Assembly: GCA_017998585.1 (NCBI GenBank)
Contig: JAGOCT010000116.1
Span: forward strand, 1 to 6,124
Length of the DNA: 6,124 nt
Reading direction: 5' to 3'
DNA from: Candidatus Cloacimonadota bacterium
GTDB taxonomy: Bacteria; Cloacimonadota; Cloacimonadia; Cloacimonadales; WRIO01
This document shows, one piece after another, positions 1 to 5,931 of the stretch (the stretch's first letter is position 1; each line of letters begins with the position of its first letter). The notes beneath the pieces were generated by a model. It worked only from the letters and a program-made list of their open reading frames with translations, made no database searches and was not told the origin of the DNA. A program made the position numbers and the translations under genes.

Positions 1-891
1 CTCATGATCTACAGTCAGAGATTGAAGCAGTTCTTTCTGTTCCATCGGGCTGACACCATGCAATTTAAATATAACATTATATGCATCAGATAAATAACTT
101 CTGATATCACTACCGATTAAACTGATCAGACTAAACTCCTGATTAAAGGTAGGCGCTATTAGTATCGTTTTTTTCAGAGGGTTCAAACCTAATTTTTTTT
201 TGGCTTGTTCTGGTGTCTCTGAATTTGTAAAAACGGAGTCTAATTTTGGCATTCCAGCCACTAAAGGAGAATTAATAAGATATTTCTTCATAATCTTTTC
301 ATGTACAACACCAGGTACACATAACAAATCAGCACAATTCTCTCTGTATGACAAAGGTTTGTCAGTAAAAAAACTTCCCTTGCAAATAGTCCCATGTCCA
401 ATATTGACAATAAAACCCAAACCTTCTACTTTTTCATAAGAAGAATCTGCAATAAAGACAATATCAGGCTTGTAGCTTTCCGTACTACAAGCATCTTGCT
501 TGTAGACATTTTCTGCAAGCTGACAATCTTCCGTACTACAAGCATCTTGCTTGTAGCTGTTTTCTGCAAGCAGGATGCTTGCAGTACGAATGTGATTTTC
601 GCAAGCTGGTAGCTTACGGTACAAATCTTTTTCTGCAAGCAGGATGCTTGCAGTACGAGAATGATTTTCGCAAGCTGTTAGCTTACGGTACAATTTTTGT
701 TCATCCAGCCATAAGAGATCTCCTGCCAGTTCTCTTCTCATCCCATAATTCGGACTTTTTATCGTTGATGGCTGATAAGGAGGAGATAAAATAGCCACCC
801 TGCCTAAAGAGTGTTTCTGTATATATTGAATCAGGTTTTTGAACAAGTAAAAGTGAAACTCCCGCTCTACATAAAAGAGAAAATTATACAT
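1..891 (-). CDS. CDP-glycerol glycerophosphotransferase-like protein with in-frame repeat insertion (N-terminal part, runs off left edge)
   Basis: The minus frame starting at ATG 891-889 has no stop down to base 1, giving 297 residues with the C-terminus outside the window. After the insertion the protein reads as the CDP-glycerol:polyol-phosphate transferase family (TagB/TagF type, GT-B fold): a strand DIVFIAD (143-149), the family-like GHGT with a following Lys-Gly (165-172), VAGMPKLDSVF (211-221), KKTILIAPTF (240-249) and IFKLHG (274-279). Members move a polyol phosphate from a CDP-linked donor onto a surface polymer at the inner face of the membrane. The start is supported by AAGGA five bases upstream and by an 8-bp overlap with the preceding glycosyltransferase gene. 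Residues about 67-141 are encoded by palindromic repeats (469-692) and are foreign to the family; they fall between the N-terminal segment and the DIVFIAD strand, probably in a surface loop (inference). The exact donor cannot be told. It could be a decaying gene, but no frameshift or stop is seen. Confidence 0.8.
   Translation of the reverse strand, partial: MYNFLFYVEREFHFYLFKNLIQYIQKHSLGRVAILSPPYQPSTIKSPNYGMRRELAGDLLWLDEQKLYRKLTACENHSRTASILLAEKDLYRKLPACENHIRTASILLAENSYKQDACSTEDCQLAENVYKQDACSTESYKPDIVFIADSSYEKVEGLGFIVNIGHGTICKGSFFTDKPLSYRENCADLLCVPGVVHEKIMKKYLINSPLVAGMPKLDSVFTNSETPEQAKKKLGLNPLKKTILIAPTFNQEFSLISLIGSDIRSYLSDAYNVIFKLHGVSPMEQKELLQSLTVDHE
469..692. repeat. Cluster of palindromic repeat units inside a coding frame
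   Basis: Three kinds of palindrome recur. A (481-505 and 532-556, identical) contains CTACAAGCA-TCT-TGCTTGTAG, a perfect 9/3/9 inverted repeat followed or preceded by CGTA. B (564-588 and 633-657, identical) contains CTGCAAGCA-GGA-TGCTTGCAG, also perfect 9/3/9. C (599-622 and 668-691) contains CGCAAGCT-GGT-AGCTTACG and its near copy. A2 and B1 also pair with each other as 25-bp arms (22 of 25 matching) around a 7-base loop. A partial unit lies at 511-521, and a half unit (CTTGTAG) at 469-475 ends the array. In the minus gene frame, A reads YKQDACST, B reads RTASILLAE and C reads YRKLTACE. No transposase lies nearby, so the element would be non-autonomous; REP-type mobilisation by a RAYT enzyme elsewhere is possible but unseen. 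Confidence 0.9.
564..701. repeat. 69-bp tandem duplication of the B-C repeat unit
   Basis: Bases 564-632 and 633-701 are direct repeats with 62 of 69 positions identical by eye. The period is exactly 23 codons, so the duplication preserves the host reading frame. It encodes two copies of a 23-residue peptide at residues 67-89 and 90-112 whose cores read LYRKLTACENH and LYRKLPACENH, each followed by RTASILLAE. Most differences lie in the linkers and tail rather than the palindromes. Confidence 0.85.
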
Positions 892-1783
892 TCTTTTCCT
901 TAACCAATCTGACAATGTGTTTCATTCGTTCCGCAAAACTGAATTCTTTGCATAATTTACTGACAATTTTGTTATTTCTGCTGATTAAATCATCCTGTAA
1001 TAGATACAGGCTGATCTTTTCCTGTAAATCGACAGCGCTTCGGCATGTTACTATCCCCAGCTCTTCAAGTTCCGGTATTTCATCACAGATCTGGAATTGC
1101 TGAGCCATCGCCAGATCAAAAGTTCTGTTATTGATAAAAGAATAATCTCTCATCGTATCCTGATGATCATTTAACACGATTTTAGCTGACTGATAGAGGC
1201 GGTTTAAATCTTTCCATTCCACAAATTCACAGAGAATATGTTTATCAGGTACTAAGCCTTTCCAGGCAGCACCGACGATCTTGTAGTTTACATCATCTTT
1301 CATAGTCAACAGATATTCAACCAATTTTCGACCACGCTTATTCTGTGCCTGATGATTGTTTCCGACAAAAAGCACATCAAACTCCTTTTTAATGCCCTGA
1401 ATTGGATAAAAATGAGTCGAATCTCCTGCCTGTGGCAGATAAATCGTATCAATTCCATTCTGATTTAAGATTTCTGTAAAAGGTTTTGAAGCACAAAAAC
1501 ACAGCCTGTAATCTTTTAAGCTATCGCAATCTATTAGTTCCGGATGATTAATAATCCATGCATATGCATTTTTGACTTTTGGATATGGGTATTTATGTAA
1601 TCCTCTCAAATGGATATGCGTATCATTTTTTGGTAATTGATTCCAGGTATCCATTCCATGAATCTGACAATCATGCCCCATTTTTAACAATTCTGCCTGC
1701 ATACTTTCTGCAAAGTAAACATCACCCCAATTAGCAAACTGACGACTATAGGAAGGAACACACATCGTAATAGCAAATTTCAT
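884..1783 (-). CDS. Glycosyltransferase, CgeB-like / Glyco_trans_1_2 type (GT-B)
   Basis: A 299-residue protein with no signal peptide or membrane segment, so cytoplasmic. The N-terminal half looks like a donor-less Rossmann half of a GT-B enzyme (MKFAITMCVPSYS at the start, AYAWIINHPE at 74-82). The C-terminal half begins with FDVLFVGNNHQ (135-145) and carries the segment LYQSAKIVLNDHQ (196-208) followed by INNRTFDLAMAQQF (217-230) and then DEIPELEELG. That pattern of 'short-lived landing strand, Asn-Arg, helix, then Glu-rich loop' is typical of the Glyco_trans_1_2 (CgeB/spore-coat and O-antigen) family. It transfers a sugar, of unknown identity, during surface glycan assembly. The ATG at 1783-1781 overlaps the stop of the upstream glycosyltransferase by ATGA and has GAGAGGA seven bases ahead, implying translational coupling. 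Its own stop overlaps the next gene by 8 bp. Confidence 0.8.
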   Translation of the reverse strand: MKFAITMCVPSYSRQFANWGDVYFAESMQAELLKMGHDCQIHGMDTWNQLPKNDTHIHLRGLHKYPYPKVKNAYAWIINHPELIDCDSLKDYRLCFCASKPFTEILNQNGIDTIYLPQAGDSTHFYPIQGIKKEFDVLFVGNNHQAQNKRGRKLVEYLLTMKDDVNYKIVGAAWKGLVPDKHILCEFVEWKDLNRLYQSAKIVLNDHQDTMRDYSFINNRTFDLAMAQQFQICDEIPELEELGIVTCRSAVDLQEKISLYLLQDDLISRNNKIVSKLCKEFSFAERMKHIVRLVKEKNV

Positions 1784-2673
1784 AAGGGCATCCTCTCAGC
1801 AGGAATCTTATTTTTGATCAGTTCCAGTTTTTTTACAGCAAGGGAAAACTCATGAGAATACTCACGGTTTAGTTGAAGTTCACATTCATACTCATTTTTA
1901 AAACAACTGGTAAATTTTTTTTTCATCTTAAGGGATCTCAGTTCATATTGATACATGAGTAAGTTATTGTAAAACAAACCGTTTTCCCTGGTATGTATTG
2001 TTCTCTGGGTATTCTTAAAATCTCTGTAAGCAGTAGAATCATGAGATTCAGAAGCGTGACAGTACAAATGCTTTAAGCGGTCAGTTTCGTGCATATAGAA
2101 AAAAGGAATTTCTGCCAGTCTGGCTCTCAGGCAATAATCAGTATCCTCTTCACCATAAGGGCTGTAATCTTCGCACCAAAAGCCCAACTGTTCTTGAATG
2201 GATCGGTGAATCAGCATACATGCACCGCCCATATTGGCTTCAGGAATCTGAACCTGATGACCTGAAGGTAAAATACCTGTCGGGTAACTAATATTGTAAA
2301 GCTGTTTTAAAAATGAGTAAGCAATAAAGAGCTGGTTGTTATTCTGTTTACAGATATCAACCATCTCTGAAAGCCAATTTTCTTTTAAAACCTCTATATC
2401 GTTATCCAGTTTTAAATAGTATGATGTTTGAACGAGCTCCCATATTACATTTGAAGCAGTCGCCACACCATAATTTTTATCCAGTAATATGAGTCGGTCT
2501 ATCTTACCGCTTACATATTGGCTTTTCAGATAATCCTGTGTTCCGTCTGAGCTGCAGTTGTCTGCAATGATCAGATAAAATGGCATATCTGTCTTAGACC
2601 AAAGACTTTCCAGACAGCGTTTGGTCAATTCCAGACGATTATAAGTAACGATACCTATCGTTATTTCTGCCAT
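1780..2673 (-). CDS. Family 2 glycosyltransferase (GT-A fold)
   Basis: A 297-residue cytoplasmic enzyme that should transfer a sugar from a nucleotide-sugar donor to a growing surface glycan. It opens with the GT-A nucleotide-binding strand ITIGIVTYNR (4-13), then IIADNCSSDGT (35-45), a metal-binding DxD-type LDNDIEV (89-95), MGGACMLIHR (148-157) and the acceptor-side catalytic-base region YGEEDTDYCLR (173-183). These are the family motifs in order. The C-terminal 70 residues are Lys/Glu-rich and hydrophilic. Start: an ATG at 2685 and a TTG at 2688 lie in frame upstream, but neither has a ribosome site, whereas ATG 2673 is preceded by GGAG with a six-base spacer; I chose 2673, which also puts the protein just ahead of the conserved first strand. 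It ends in a 4-bp overlap with the next glycosyltransferase. Confidence 0.88.
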   Translation of the reverse strand: MAEITIGIVTYNRLELTKRCLESLWSKTDMPFYLIIADNCSSDGTQDYLKSQYVSGKIDRLILLDKNYGVATASNVIWELVQTSYYLKLDNDIEVLKENWLSEMVDICKQNNNQLFIAYSFLKQLYNISYPTGILPSGHQVQIPEANMGGACMLIHRSIQEQLGFWCEDYSPYGEEDTDYCLRARLAEIPFFYMHETDRLKHLYCHASESHDSTAYRDFKNTQRTIHTRENGLFYNNLLMYQYELRSLKMKKKFTSCFKNEYECELQLNREYSHEFSLAVKKLELIKNKIPAERMPL

Positions 2674-2679
2674 TTTCTT

Positions 2680-2683
2680 CTCC
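2680..2683 (-). promoter_or_regulatory. Ribosome binding site fixing the family 2 glycosyltransferase start
   Basis: GGAG on the minus strand, six bases before ATG 2673. No similar site precedes the in-frame ATG at 2685 or TTG at 2688, so it favours the shorter protein. Confidence 0.6.
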
Positions 2684-2697
2684 ATCAATAATATGGG

Positions 2698-2728
2698 ATT
2701 TTACCTGTTGAGGTAAAATGGATTACCT
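2698..2728 (-). promoter_or_regulatory. Hairpin with an alternative pairing in the leader of the glycosyltransferase genes
   Basis: ATTTTACCT (2698-2706) and AGGTAAAAT (2711-2719) form a perfect 9-bp stem with a 4-base loop. A third arm, TTACCT at 2723-2728, can pair instead with AGGTAA at 2711-2716, so two mutually exclusive hairpins are possible in the minus-strand RNA. The stronger stem ends 24 bases before the chosen start codon. No U-run follows, so it is not a canonical intrinsic terminator. It could be an operator or an mRNA structure; the role is unknown. Confidence 0.5.
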
Positions 2729-2731
2729 TCA

Positions 2732-2826
2732 AATTCCCTCTCAAGGGGAGTCTGTGCTACAACGATGAGTTCCGTAGGTGCGACATAATAATATCAGCCT
2801 TTTAACACAGACTCTGGAGAGGAATT
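2732..2826. repeat. 95-bp imperfect inverted repeat between hisS and the glycosyltransferase genes
   Basis: The arms 2732-2756 and 2806-2826 share AATTCC at the outer ends, a TCTC step, and GAGTCTGTG (9 bases) at the inner ends, with a small asymmetric internal loop. The enclosed 49 bases hold TTCCGTAGGTGCGACAT. It has no open frame of note and no transposase. It resembles a small miniature mobile element or interspersed repeat unrelated to the GCAAGC palindromes elsewhere in the window. Confidence 0.55.
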
Positions 2827-2855
2827 ATCTGTTTTATAAAATCTGAGACAGCTTT

Positions 2856-4118
2856 TTACACAGAGCTGATTACTTCCTTAAAAACATCCAGTGATAATTC
2901 TTTTTGTTCGCCTGTTTGAAGATCTTTTTGAATATAGACATTCCGATTCAGCTCATCTTCACCCAGAATAATGGCAAATCGGGCATTGACCCTGTTAGCC
3001 TGTTTCATCTGCGCTTTCATGGAAGTCTTTTCTATATCAAATTCCACGCTTAAGAAATTTTGTCTCATCCAGCTGATCATTTCGACAGCCTTTGTCATCA
3101 CCGCATCCCCAAGTGCAATAAAATAAATATCTGGTTTTGGTTCCAGATTAGCCATCAGATTTTCCTGTTCCATTGACAGTATCAAGCGGGTGATACCACC
3201 GGCAAAGCCAATGCCAGGGGTTGATTTCCCCCCAAACTGTTCGACCAGACCGTTATATCTGCCCCCACCGCCAAGCGCATTCTGAGCGCCTAAATTGTTA
3301 TTGATAAACTCAAAAGCGGTATTGGTATAATAATCAAGTCCTCTTACGATTCGTGGATTAACAATAAAAGGTATCTGCATTTTCTTCAAATATTCCTGTA
3401 CCTGTGAGAAATGGGATTTACATTCATCATCCAAATAATCCAGCATAGATGGCGCATTATCAGCTATTTTCTTACAGGTATTTACTTTACAGTCCAGTAG
3501 TCTTTTTGGATTCTTACTGATTCTGTTTTTACAGTCTTCACACATTTCTTCTATATGCGGAGAGAAATAAGCTCTCAAAGCGTCATTATAGGTTTCAGTA
3601 CAAGTTGAACAGCCAATACTGTTTATTTCAACAGAGAAATTACTCAGTCCGATTTCTTTTAAAAAAACATAAAAAACCTGAATCACTTCAGCATCGTAAT
3701 ACGGATGATTACTGCCAATACATTCAACACCAAACTGTGAAAACTGTCTCGAGCGTCCGGCTTGAGGTCTGTCATATCTGAACATTGGTCCGATATACAT
3801 GAGTTTGGAAATAGGATTATCAGCACCCAGATTGTTTTCCACATAACTGCGAATCACTGGAGCGGTCCCTTCAGGTCTGAGGGCAAAAGTTCTGCCTTTT
3901 TTATCGGTAAACTTGTACATTTCTTTCTGAACGATATCGGAAGTATCTCCAACTGAGCGTTCGAATACTTCTGAATTTTCAAATATTGGGGTTACAATCT
4001 CTTTATATCCAAATCTTTTTGCGATTTGTCTAAACTTACTTTCGATCAACTCCCATTTGTAACTGTCTTTTGGCAACACATCAAAGGTGCCTCTTGGAAT
4101 ACTAAATTTCCCAGCCAT
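2856..4118 (-). CDS. hisS: Histidine-tRNA ligase
   Basis: A 420-residue class II aminoacyl-tRNA synthetase, the usual bacterial length, which charges tRNA-His with histidine using ATP in the cytoplasm. Visible motifs in order: IPRGTFDVLP (7-16), RPEGTAPVIR (81-90), motif 2 FRYDRPQAGRSRQFSQFG (113-130), a Cys-rich insertion with pairs at 170/173, 193/196 and 210/215, the histidine-specific RGLDYYTNTAFEF (259-271), GGGGRYNGL (283-291), and motif 3 GIGFAGGITRLIL (302-314). The anticodon-binding domain follows from about 328 (DIYFIALGDA) to the end. Most bacterial enzymes have Glu two residues before the Leu of motif 3 (GIERL); here it is Thr (GITRL). The ATG directly abuts the TAA of the transporter gene, with GAGG and a five-base spacer inside that gene's last codons, so translation is probably coupled. 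Confidence 0.97.
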   Translation of the reverse strand: MAGKFSIPRGTFDVLPKDSYKWELIESKFRQIAKRFGYKEIVTPIFENSEVFERSVGDTSDIVQKEMYKFTDKKGRTFALRPEGTAPVIRSYVENNLGADNPISKLMYIGPMFRYDRPQAGRSRQFSQFGVECIGSNHPYYDAEVIQVFYVFLKEIGLSNFSVEINSIGCSTCTETYNDALRAYFSPHIEEMCEDCKNRISKNPKRLLDCKVNTCKKIADNAPSMLDYLDDECKSHFSQVQEYLKKMQIPFIVNPRIVRGLDYYTNTAFEFINNNLGAQNALGGGGRYNGLVEQFGGKSTPGIGFAGGITRLILSMEQENLMANLEPKPDIYFIALGDAVMTKAVEMISWMRQNFLSVEFDIEKTSMKAQMKQANRVNARFAIILGEDELNRNVYIQKDLQTGEQKELSLDVFKEVISSV

Positions 4119-5054
4119 TTATACCTCTTTTTTCATTTTATTATTCTTAAAAGGATGATAATGAATAAAGACTTCTTTCAGGTAATGATTATCTGCGCAA
4201 AGTCTTGTTTCCAGTTCATCAGCAATCATATCCCCTTCATTCATCGTCAGACTACCGTCCAGTGCGATGGTAATATTTAATGTATAATAGGGTCCAAAAC
4301 GATGGCTGTAAACAGATTCAACATCCTTAATTTCCTTTATATTTTCTACTTTTTCCAGTACATCATTCACAATCTCATCAGAAGGTGAAACATCCATCAA
4401 AGAAGAAGATCCGTCCTTTAATATCTCAATACCGGTCTTCATGATAAATAATGATACCACACATCCGGCTAATGGATCTACCCAGGCATATCCTGCTCTT
4501 GCAAATAAAATCCCAATAATCACTCCGCCTGCTGCAAAAATATCATTGATATGATCTGCGGCTAATGCTTTTATTGCCGGATTTTTCAATTTTTTACCCA
4601 TCAACTGTGTATAAAAACTGAGTCCAATCTTTGACAATATTGTAAACAACGCAATATACAAGGTTATCCAGCCGACTGTTATTTCTGTAACAGGATTAAG
4701 CATATAATCATAAATGTTATTCACCGAATTCCAGAAAATGGCAATAGCTGTGGTAATCACAAAGGCTGAGATCACAATAGAAGCAATACTCTCCATCTGC
4801 CGGTGCCCGTATGGATGCTCTTCATCAGCAGGCTTATCCGCATATCGCAGGAAAAACTTCACGGCAATATAATAAACCACATCTGAAGTGGAATTGATTC
4901 CATCAGCTAGTAAGCCGGCACTATGACCAATTACACCGGTAACTGTTTTTAACACTGCTAATAAGATATTAAAGCCTAAACCCATATTAACGGACAACTG
5001 AGTCTTTTTGCTTACCCAGTCTGTATTTTTGATTTGTTCTGTTTCTGTATTCAT
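4119..5054 (-). CDS. Cation diffusion facilitator transporter, possibly Mn2+ efflux
   Basis: A 311-residue inner-membrane metal/proton antiporter of the CDF family. The membrane half (about 20-215) has six hydrophobic segments; the family linker EEHPYGHRQMES spans 78-89, and a cytoplasmic C-terminal domain with HRFGPYY (251-257) and IHYHP (297-301) follows. Metal-site residues: segment 2 has N54-S-T-S-D58 (in ADGINSTSD) and segment 5 has D167-H-I-N-D171. Zinc members normally show H/D-x3-D with H-x3-D; an N-x3-D plus D-x3-D set is the pattern known for manganese members, so Mn2+ is the best guess for substrate (inference). AAAGG with a five-base spacer precedes ATG 5054 and lies directly against the palindromic repeats of the gap to kdsB. 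The stop is immediately followed by the hisS start. Confidence 0.92.
   Translation of the reverse strand: MNTETEQIKNTDWVSKKTQLSVNMGLGFNILLAVLKTVTGVIGHSAGLLADGINSTSDVVYYIAVKFFLRYADKPADEEHPYGHRQMESIASIVISAFVITTAIAIFWNSVNNIYDYMLNPVTEITVGWITLYIALFTILSKIGLSFYTQLMGKKLKNPAIKALAADHINDIFAAGGVIIGILFARAGYAWVDPLAGCVVSLFIMKTGIEILKDGSSSLMDVSPSDEIVNDVLEKVENIKEIKDVESVYSHRFGPYYTLNITIALDGSLTMNEGDMIADELETRLCADNHYLKEVFIHYHPFKNNKMKKEV
4124..4127 (-). promoter_or_regulatory. hisS ribosome binding site inside the transporter gene
   Basis: GAGG lies in the last two sense codons of the transporter (Glu-Val), five bases before the hisS ATG. The stop codon and start codon are adjacent, so ribosomes ending the transporter can restart on hisS. 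Confidence 0.6.
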
Positions 5055-5064
5055 TTTTTCCTTT

Positions 5065-5175
5065 CGTACAGCAAGCTATCTATATGTTGTATCGCAAGCT
5101 ACCAGCTTGCGAAATGTCCCGTACTGCAAGCATCTTGCTTGCAGAAAAAGCTACAAGCAAGATGCTTGTAGTACG
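5065..5175. repeat. Intergenic copy of the palindromic element (inverted relative to the in-gene cluster)
   Basis: Nearly the whole 145-bp gap is repeat. Arms 5120-5144 and 5151-5175 form a 25-bp inverted repeat (23 of 25 paired as identical reverse complements) around the loop AAAAAG. TCGCAAGCT-ACC-AGCTTGCGA at 5092-5112 is a perfect 9/3/9 palindrome. A half unit CGTACAGCAAGCT lies at 5065-5077. Read on the minus strand, the order is A (identical to 532-556), B (24 of 25 identical to 564-588) and C (22 of 24 identical to 599-622), so this is the same composite element as in the coding cluster, placed the other way round. In a kdsB-transporter transcript it would form strong stems just ahead of the transporter ribosome site, as REP/BIME elements do. 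Confidence 0.9.
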
Positions 5176-5199
5176 GCAAAAACTTGCATAATTATTCAT

Positions 5200-5931
5200 C
5201 TACAATGAATTCGTCTTCACATATTCTCTGGCTTTTTCCAGATCTTCAGGCGTATCAATGCCAATTGCCTGATACTGACTTTCTACCATTCTGACAGAAA
5301 TTCCATTGTCTATCAGGCGAAGCTGTTCCAGACTTTCAGTTTTTTCCAGTAATGATTGAGGCATCTGGACAAACTTCATTAAAGTTTCTTTTTTGTAAGC
5401 ATAGACACCGATATGTTTATAGTATTTCAAACCTTCCACTTGATTTCTCTGATAAGGAATCACCGATCTTGAAAAATAAATGGCATCAGATTTCTGATTA
5501 ACAATCACTTTCACATTATTTGGATTGGCAATTTCTTCTTTATCTACCAGATGATGCATCAAAGAAGCCACTTCTACCTGTGAATCTATAAAAACATTGA
5601 GTAACGCCTCCAGTGGCTCACGGGTAACAAAGGGTTCATCTCCCTGCACATTCACGACGATATCACAATCAATTTGCAGGCATACTTCAGCAATACGATC
5701 TGAACCGCTCTGATGATGTTCTGAAGTCATCACAACCTCTCCGCCAAAGCGTTTCACTTCATCATATATTGCCTGATGATCAGTCGCAACAATGACCTGA
5801 TCAAAAAGTTCTGTCTGCTTTACAGCTTCATAAACCCGTTGAATCAGACACTTATCCCCTATCATGACTAAGGGTTTGGCATTCAATCTTGTCGATGCAT
5901 AACGCGATGGAATTACAGCTATTTTAATCAT
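5200..5931 (-). CDS. kdsB: 3-deoxy-manno-octulosonate cytidylyltransferase (CMP-Kdo synthetase)
   Basis: A 243-residue cytoplasmic enzyme, within the normal family length, that joins CTP and Kdo to give CMP-Kdo and pyrophosphate for the inner core of lipopolysaccharide. Motifs in order: AVIPSRYASTRLNAKPL (5-21, the CTP-binding loop with R10, R15 and K19; the common Pro-Gly is Asn-Ala here), VIVATD (46-51), SGSDRIAEV (75-83), VNVQGDEPF (93-101, with the metal-binding Asp98), KHIGVYAYK (172-180), LEKTESLEQLR (195-205) and GIDTPEDLEKA (224-234). The ATG at 5931 has AAGGA six bases upstream and overlaps the end of the preceding gene by 8 bp. The gene marks the host as a diderm. A repeat-filled 145-bp gap separates it from the transporter. 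Confidence 0.96.
   Translation of the reverse strand: MIKIAVIPSRYASTRLNAKPLVMIGDKCLIQRVYEAVKQTELFDQVIVATDHQAIYDEVKRFGGEVVMTSEHHQSGSDRIAEVCLQIDCDIVVNVQGDEPFVTREPLEALLNVFIDSQVEVASLMHHLVDKEEIANPNNVKVIVNQKSDAIYFSRSVIPYQRNQVEGLKYYKHIGVYAYKKETLMKFVQMPQSLLEKTESLEQLRLIDNGISVRMVESQYQAIGIDTPEDLEKAREYVKTNSL

Noticed and set aside
469..692. CRISPR array
   Set aside because: Units are internally palindromic, differ in type, and are separated by short uneven linkers (from 7 bases up) rather than uniform spacers; no cas genes are seen.
394..794. Plus-strand open frames across the repeat cluster and beyond, with peptides such as TTSILLV
   Set aside because: They lie over the repeats and opposite a minus frame with clear family motifs, have no ribosome site and show no domain; they follow from the stop-poor palindromes.
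2757..2786. A nine-codon minus-strand frame (MSHLRNSSL) in the gap
   Set aside because: Too short, no ribosome site, and it lies within the inverted-repeat element.
2689..2855. A promoter for the glycosyltransferase genes
   Set aside because: Some AT-rich hexamers such as TATAAA occur, but I found no -35/-10 pair with acceptable spacing; one may exist but cannot be shown.
5120..5175. Intrinsic terminator after kdsB
   Set aside because: The stem is strong but no T-run follows it on the minus strand, and the same sequence occurs in the middle of a coding frame elsewhere in the window, so it is a repeat unit.
5008..5208. Plus-strand frame ending in the intergenic repeats (contains KQDACST)
   Set aside because: It overlaps the start of the transporter gene on the other strand, and its recognisable part is only the repeat read in one of its open frames.
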